Part shown: positions 57,894-64,000 of the stretch, in pieces
Layout of the letters: each line of letters opens with the position of its first letter
How positions within the stretch are numbered: the first letter of the stretch is position 1
Assembly (NCBI RefSeq): GCF_000711695.1
Contig: NW_013546986.1
Span: 1-64,000 of the forward strand
DNA from: Tilletiaria anomala UBC 951
Lineage: Eukaryota; Basidiomycota; Exobasidiomycetes; Georgefischeriales; Tilletiariaceae
Length of the DNA stretch: 64,000 nt
Direction: 5' to 3'
Program-made: the position numbers and the translations under genes
The notes under the pieces: model-generated
Database searches by the model: none
What the model was told of the DNA's origin: nothing
What the model saw: only the letters and a program-made list of their open reading frames with translations

Positions 57894-60800
57894 TCATGCC
57901 TCGGACATTTTTGCATCTCCATCTCCGTCGTCTTCGCTCTCGTCACTCTCCTCTTCCTCATCGCTCTCTTCACCTTCCGCCACTACAAGCGTCGGAAGCT
58001 TGGTCTCGCGGTCGGCGCCTTGATAGCTGTCGCACAGGAGGTACAGCCGCAAGCGATCATGTGTGCCCTGGGTCGGCAAGTGAGATGAACCATGCGTCAG
58101 TGGGAGTACATAGCGGCTCATCCACCACGAAAGAACACTCACCTTCGGAAGCGTGAATTCCAGTTTCACGCTGAGAGTCTTGCCAATTGTGACACGCTTG
58201 ATGCCGAGCAAATTCTTCGTGCCAGGGTCTCCAACGACAAGCCACCAGTGGACCAACTTTTTGTGGGGGAAGAATGGTGCAACTGCGGTCGGGTCCGCTG
58301 CTTCCTCGTCATCGTCATCCACTTCCTTCTCGAGCGTGACACGCATATTGATAGGCGTGCCCCCAGTGAGGCCCTCTTCATCTTGGATTTCATAGGAAAT
58401 TTCGACATATGGGAAGTTGTTTGTGAACCTGCAAATCACGAGGTCACGGAAAGAGAATCAGCATTGAAATTGTTCGAAGCTCCTGATGACCTCTTCCGAC
58501 TCACTTAGCAACATCGGCCAGCTGCTTCATGGTCATCTGCAATAGTTCATCGCGTTCGCTGTCTTCGAGGTCTGGAAGCGTCTCGGAGAGCTGGTAGACA
58601 TCATTGATACCCCTCGCCTTGCAGCGCTCGATGATTACCGGCGTAAAGTGCGGCACTTGCCGTAGTGGCGAGTCGCGGTCCCAGACGGCCTGCACGCACA
58701 TCTGCGTAAGCTCCATAGCGATGATCGCATTCAAGTATGCGTTCGAGCTCATGACATCGACGCATGCGCTAAGCAGAGTAACAATTTTGCTCAACACCGC
58801 GCGCTGGTCGATCTTGAGGTCTGCCGGAAGAGAAAGACGTGCAAAGTGCGCCTGAAGTAGAACGAATGCTTTGTGGAACGGGCTGTTGAAGTTGATCTTG
58901 TCCAGCTTGTGTGGGACACGGTTGTAGATCTTCTGCAAAATGACGTCCTCGTGCTGCCGGATGGGGAAGTCCTCAAATTCGGCTGCGGAGCTCACGATCT
59001 CAAGCAGATGCCGCATCTTTGTCTTGTCCTTGAGCGACAGGTTGAAGACATCGACAGTTACGTAGCTCACGTTGTAGAAGCTCGAAATCATACCCAGGTT
59101 AAGCGGGCTGACGTCCATTTCATCCTCGATGGCGATGCACTTGCTGTTCTCCAGGTCTGCAAGTGTGGTCTCCACCAGCTCTGATAAAAAGTCGCTAATG
59201 TGCTGCTGAGTCCGTCCTTGACAATTGTACGCCTGCGGATTCTGCTGAAGTCGGCGATACATAAGCGTCCAAGTAAGGATGTCGACCGCGTCCTGCTTGT
59301 TCTCGATCGTCCTGGCCACAATCTCTGCGTTGAAAAAGTCCTGGGCGTACGCATTGAGACGACTCTCAAGGGGCAAGCCTTCTGCCAAGAACTTTCGGAA
59401 GTAGTCCTTTCGGGTGGCTTGACAGAGCATGATGCAGCGAGACACCTCTTCCTCGGCAGCTTGTGTGCTTCTGCCCACCATCTGCAGCACTTCCGGTAAT
59501 GCGTAGTCGACGTAGCGGTGCTCCTTACCTTCGTATGCCTGCAGCGACATGACGATAGTCATGTGTGCTGTCAATGGTATGCTCCAACATGTGTCCTTAC
59601 TAGCAACAACGACCTGGATAGCTCCCGCTTGATACAGTCGCTCGACAGTTCGCTTGTCTCCACGCGACATGCCTTCGTGGTAGAAGCCGATGCCTTGCTC
59701 CAATGTTTCGCGCAGATCTTCGTCTTGAACTTGCTGGAGGTGGGGCTTGAGGTCCTCTTCCTCGATGTTCAAAAAGCGCGACTCACCACCATCTCGGTCA
59801 CTATCAGCTTGAACATACGCCAGCAGGTCGTTGGCGGTGAGCTTGGCCTGCTTGCGGGATGGCACAAACACAAGAACAGGGTGGTCTGGCGAATACTCGA
59901 TGATGGACAGGTACGCTGGCTTTGCCATGGCAATCATCAATGAGGGGAAATGGGGAATGTTGAAGCCCTGGATGTGGACTTCCATCGGCAATTCTCGAGC
60001 TGTCGGACTAAAGTTGAAAAGGCTTCCGCTGTTGGGGACCCCAATCCAATTCCCGACGTCTCTTGCATTGCCGAGCGGCGCGCTCAACGCGACGATTCTC
60101 ATCGGATTGCCCGTCTGCGCTGCTGCAAAGCGAGCACGCGAAATGATGACTTCGTACGTCGGCCCTAATCGCCAGTCACCAACCAAGTGCATCTCATCTG
60201 CGATGTAAAGTGCCACGCTTTGCACATTCTTCCTCTGCCTCCATCGCCGTGAGAGCACGTCCCATTGCTCAGGTGTGCAGATGATAACGTCTCCCATCTC
60301 AAGGAGACGCAGATCAGCACTTGTCTCGCCTGTGAGAGCAACGACCTCTTTGCCGCCGCGGTACTTGCTGAACTTTGATTTCCAGTTGGCAACACGACCT
60401 GCAAGCATGCTTTCGTACGGCATGATGCACACTGCCCTGCCTTCGTTTCCACTCTTCCACAGACGCAACAAAGCTAACTCAGCGCAGATAGTCTTGCCGC
60501 TGCCGGACGGTGCACCGATAAACACGGTGTCGTCGGTTGCATACAGTGGATGAAAAGTCTGCGTTTGCACCTTGTTGAAGTGGTGGAAGGAATTTTGGTA
60601 GATGCTTTGCGCTTCTGGGTCCTTCAGCGCCGACACTGGCTGTGTTTGAAGGTCGAGGAGTGGCGTATGGGGCGGAAACTTCTCAGGGAGGATGAGGTTC
60701 TGGAAAGATATGGGCAGTCGCGTCTCGCTGTGGAGCCATCGATCCGACATCACGCTGATATAGTAGTTCGGCGGCATGGGGTCCGTCAGGGGGACGGTAA

Positions 60801-63800
60801 ATGTGACGGTGTGTTCTTCCTCCGCGTAGCGCTGTCTCAGCATGAATTGGTCATGGAAGAGGACGAATTCTCCATCGACATCCTCGACGAGTATGTGGAA
60901 CAGTTGTGCATTCCCGTGGATCTTGGCATCCCATTGAAAGTCGGGGGTGATTGTGAGTTGCACATGAAGCAGAGAGCGTGTCAAGGGCTGGAAAAAAGCT
61001 TGTAGTTCCAATCGTGGAAACTGATTGACCAGGCGATACAGGAAGCGTCCGGCCTTTGGCAGATTGATCAGCTCTCCAAGTTCATTAGGCTCGAGATCAC
61101 GTAGCCGATTCCAGGGGTACTCCTTTCTCTCGAGCCGCCTGACCAGGTCGGCAGGCACCCCAGGGTATTGCCGCAAAGGTGTCATGGACGCCCACTGCCG
61201 TGATTCCACCATCTTGCACAGATCGAGTGCCTGGTGACTGAGACGCGCGTAGCCGCGCTTCAGGCAGATTTCGAAAATCGCGCGCAGAATGCGGCCTGCG
61301 GATTGGGTCACATAGACCATGTCGGCTGCAAGCACGTAGCCCTCTAGCTTAAGCTGGGAAACCCAGGCTTGCAATAGGACGTTGACTTTTGCGATCGGAT
61401 CATCTAGGGCTTCCTTGACCGGGATCGGCACCCGCTCTAAGAATTTGCCGACCTCCAATTTTTCGTCTTGCCGGACAACCTGGTGTTTGAACTCATCTGA
61501 GAGCGCAAAGATGCGGAACAGCTCGATCATGCCGAGATGCGGCTTGAGCTGGGCATTGTACGTTGCCATACTTGTGTGGGAAACGTAGTAATGTGAGGCG
61601 ATCCTTCCGAGCTCGTTCGAGGTGAAGAGGCCGCTACGTCGGTCATACTTCAGCATGCCGCTTTTTTCCAGCAACACAGCAGCTGAATGAATGATGTCGG
61701 CACGCTTCTGCTCCAGGAATGGGTCATCCTCGGCGTAGTCTGCGGTGACGCTGTACAGGGTAGGTGTCCGGAGCATGCGCACATAGAGATAGGTATAACC
61801 AAGCCATGCGACTGCTTCGTCCCTGTTGCGGATCGTTCCAAGGACGATTTCAGCGTTGAGGTTGTCAGGCAGTCTCGACACGAATTGCGACTCGATCGGC
61901 AGCTGCTGATTGAGAAGGCTGAGATAATACTGCAGCTCTGAATGGTTGGTGATGATAATGCCCTCGCCAAATGTGTCGAATTGTGGTCGACCCGCACGTC
62001 CAAGCATTTGTAGCATGTCTTGAGGGGATAACTCTACCCAGCGACCCTTTTCAGGATTGTAGATTTGAGTACCTTTGATGATAACCGTGTGCGCTGGCAG
62101 ATTAACGCCCCAGGCCTGAAAGTAGCGGAGAGATGCGTCAGACTCGTCCATAAACCAAACTCCTTGAAGCTAGCACTCACCAGAGTTGCAGTGGAGACGA
62201 GCACTTGCAAGTCGCCATGTGCAAAAAGGTCTTCACAAAGCTGCCGGTCGGCTCGGGTCATTCCAGCGTGATGGATGCCAAAGCCGTAGGGCAACAAATC
62301 CTTGAGATTTGGGTCGGAAACATTTTCAACCTCTGCAACCATTTCAAAGCCATCATCAAATCAGCATCCGCTGCGAGCATATGCCGAGCACTGAGGCGGC
62401 TCACCAGTTTGTAAGATCTCTCTACTGGCCAGGGACTGGGGCAAGAAGTCTGAAAGTGTATCCCGCTCCATGGCACGGTCACGAATGAACTTTGCTGTCT
62501 TGGCGGTCTCCTTGCGGGAATGGCAAAATATCAGAACTTGGTTTTTACCGGCCTGCTCGTAGGCTTTCTCATATGCAACCTCGTTCATGACTTGGAAGCG
62601 CCGGATAGCCTTCTTCTCGGTGACGCCAATGAACTCTTGCTTAAGCGGGCATGGTCTATACGAAGCTTCAAAGTAGAAAAGCCCCTTCTTTGGGTTGACA
62701 CGAAGGAAGGTGGCAACGTCTTCGTAGTTCGGCAGCGTTGCTGAGAGGCCCACGAGGCGTACTGGATCCATAAGCTGCTCCATTCGCCGGATCGTTCGCG
62801 CAATGATGGCTTCGAGCACAGGGCCGCGATCATCATGCAGCAGATGAATCTCATCAATGATCATAAGGCGGACCAAGTTGGTATAGCTGGTGTCCGTGCT
62901 CTTGCGCGAGATGACGTCCCACTTCTCTGGCGTGGTTACGATGATTTGTGTCTCAGCGATCTGCTGCTTGGTGAGTTGGCTATCACCGGTAAGTTCATTA
63001 ACAGTGATGCCGTAGTCCTTAAGCCTGTCCCGGAAGTTGCCCGTCTGTTCCGCAACCAGTGCCTTCATCGGGGCGACATAGACAATCTTGAAAGCGTTGA
63101 GGTCGATCTCGCCGGTTGCCTCGTCGCGCCACTTTCCGATCTCATTGAGGATGGTGAGCATAGCGACGTTGGTCTTGCCTGCGCCAGTCGGGGCGCACAA
63201 GAGCATTGGATCATCGCTCCCAAATGCAACTCGAAAGCATTTCGATTGCACAGGGTTGAGAGTCAGAGCTCCGGGGAAGGCAGGCTGCGCCCAATGGGGC
63301 AAGGATGCGATCGGTACGAGCTCATCCTGTGGAATCTCCTTCTTTTGTGGTGCAGGGACGTGAATCTCTTCGTACCCCTTCATCGTTCTTTTGAAGCTGT
63401 CGCGCAGTTGCACCTTTGGGTTCGAGTTGAGATGGGCACCTTGTGAGAAAGCCATGTCGGAGAGGTTGACAGTTTTGCGTGGCTTGGACATGGATCCGGG
63501 AGCAAGCGTTGCCTTAATGGTGAGCTTGCGTGCCCGCTCAGCAGCCTCCTCGTCGATCTCCATCGGCTTTGCGTCGGTGTTGACCTGACCATTCTTGCCG
63601 CCTGCTGCGCCACCTCGCAGAGCTCTGAGAATCCAGCCGAGCCCTTTCTCGCGCATTTCTACTTCAATGTTGACACGTTCGTCGGGATCTGCGCGAGTAA
63701 ACTTGGTGCACCAAACGAGGACATCGCGGCTCTGTGTAAGGTTCTTGACAAGTTCGAGATGCTCGTAGTCGAAGAGCTCCATGAGACTGTTTTCGCATTC

Positions 63801-64000
63801 GCGGACACTGCTCTCAGCTGCAAGAATATCCAAAGCTAGGGCAGCCTTGGATGAGGCTTCGTGCTCGTCAGGGTAAGTCTGGCCGACCAGGCGCTGCAAA
63901 TAGAACGCATCCACCTGGCTGGGCGAAACAGCACCCTCAAGCGCCGCTTTTCGCTTGGATGAGGATGAAGTACCGATGACCATTGCGTCTTCAGCACCAT
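57894..64000 (-). CDS. BRR2: U5 snRNP RNA helicase BRR2 (5' end outside the window)
   Basis: Exons 64000-62405 (open at the edge), 62332-62181, 62115-58505, 58428-58143 and 58067-57894 join in frame to about 1,939 residues. The first helicase cassette has [13 protein letters not shown], the [12 protein letters not shown] box and [11 protein letters not shown], then [15 protein letters not shown] and the [12 protein letters not shown] motif; a Sec63 domain follows. The second cassette has [18 protein letters not shown] and [14 protein letters not shown], then a second Sec63 unit ending in a C2-like domain ([11 protein letters not shown]). Two cassettes with paired Sec63 domains are diagnostic of BRR2, which unwinds U4/U6 during spliceosome activation. 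The far C-terminus is an acidic tail ([12 protein letters not shown]). The start of the gene and the N-terminal plug/PWI region lie beyond 64000. Confidence 0.95.

Noticed and set aside
62116-62180. In-frame extension upstream of the large BRR2 exon as a start of a separate protein
   Set aside because: The stretch is bounded by a GTGAGT donor and a TTTCAG acceptor, and removing it joins two conserved helicase blocks in frame.

Overview
This window is nuclear DNA of a filamentous or dimorphic fungus, most likely a basidiomycete. The evidence is many short GT-AG introns (mostly 55-105 nt), gene spacing of a few hundred bases, and fungal-type proteins. These include a Zn(II)2Cys6 regulator, low-molecular-weight thioredoxin reductase, an OAC1-type carrier, a questin-oxidase-like protein and a small MGNC lipoprotein ending in VVWD. 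Gene style and serine/glutamine-rich insertions fit Ustilaginomycotina (smut relatives), but that placement is inference. I see no tRNA or rRNA gene, no CRISPR array and no intact mobile element.

Layout. 0-10 kb: a Zn2Cys6-like regulator (-) faces COG2 (+), a Golgi tether subunit; then an unidentified 200-residue protein (-), prefoldin subunit 5 (-) and, divergent from it, a mitochondrial OAC1-type carrier (+) with an 8-nt microexon. 10-20 kb: a broken questin-oxidase-like gene (+), a small single-pass membrane protein (-), a nucleoside hydrolase (+) with a long extension, a 2.3-kb spacer and an unidentified lysine-rich protein (+). 20-30 kb: SAM50 (-), a PTEN-type phosphatase (-) with a large insertion in the catalytic domain, a doubtful small gene (-) and alanine aminotransferase (+). 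30-46 kb: an RBMS-like two-RRM RNA-binding protein (-), a NIPA-type Mg2+ transporter (-), a 3.2-kb stretch without a recognisable gene, a short unknown gene and a 1,543-residue low-complexity protein (both -). 46-64 kb: thioredoxin reductase (-), the MGNC lipoprotein (-), a sodium:solute symporter (+) with an unusual 1.45-kb intron, a secreted M28 aminopeptidase (-), and most of the U5 snRNP helicase BRR2 (-), cut by the right edge.

The genes are mostly unrelated housekeeping functions: Golgi traffic, protein folding, mitochondrial transport and outer-membrane assembly, redox, splicing. There is no obvious biosynthetic cluster or defence system. The most interesting points are structural: the microexon, a probable GC-AG intron in SAM50, a 9-nt terminal exon, paired start codons that could give mitochondrial and cytosolic forms of thioredoxin reductase and alanine aminotransferase, the interrupted PTEN domain, a stretched zinc-cluster loop and the decayed questin-oxidase-like gene. 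Exon boundaries below were worked out by hand from reading frame, splice dinucleotides and expected family sequence.
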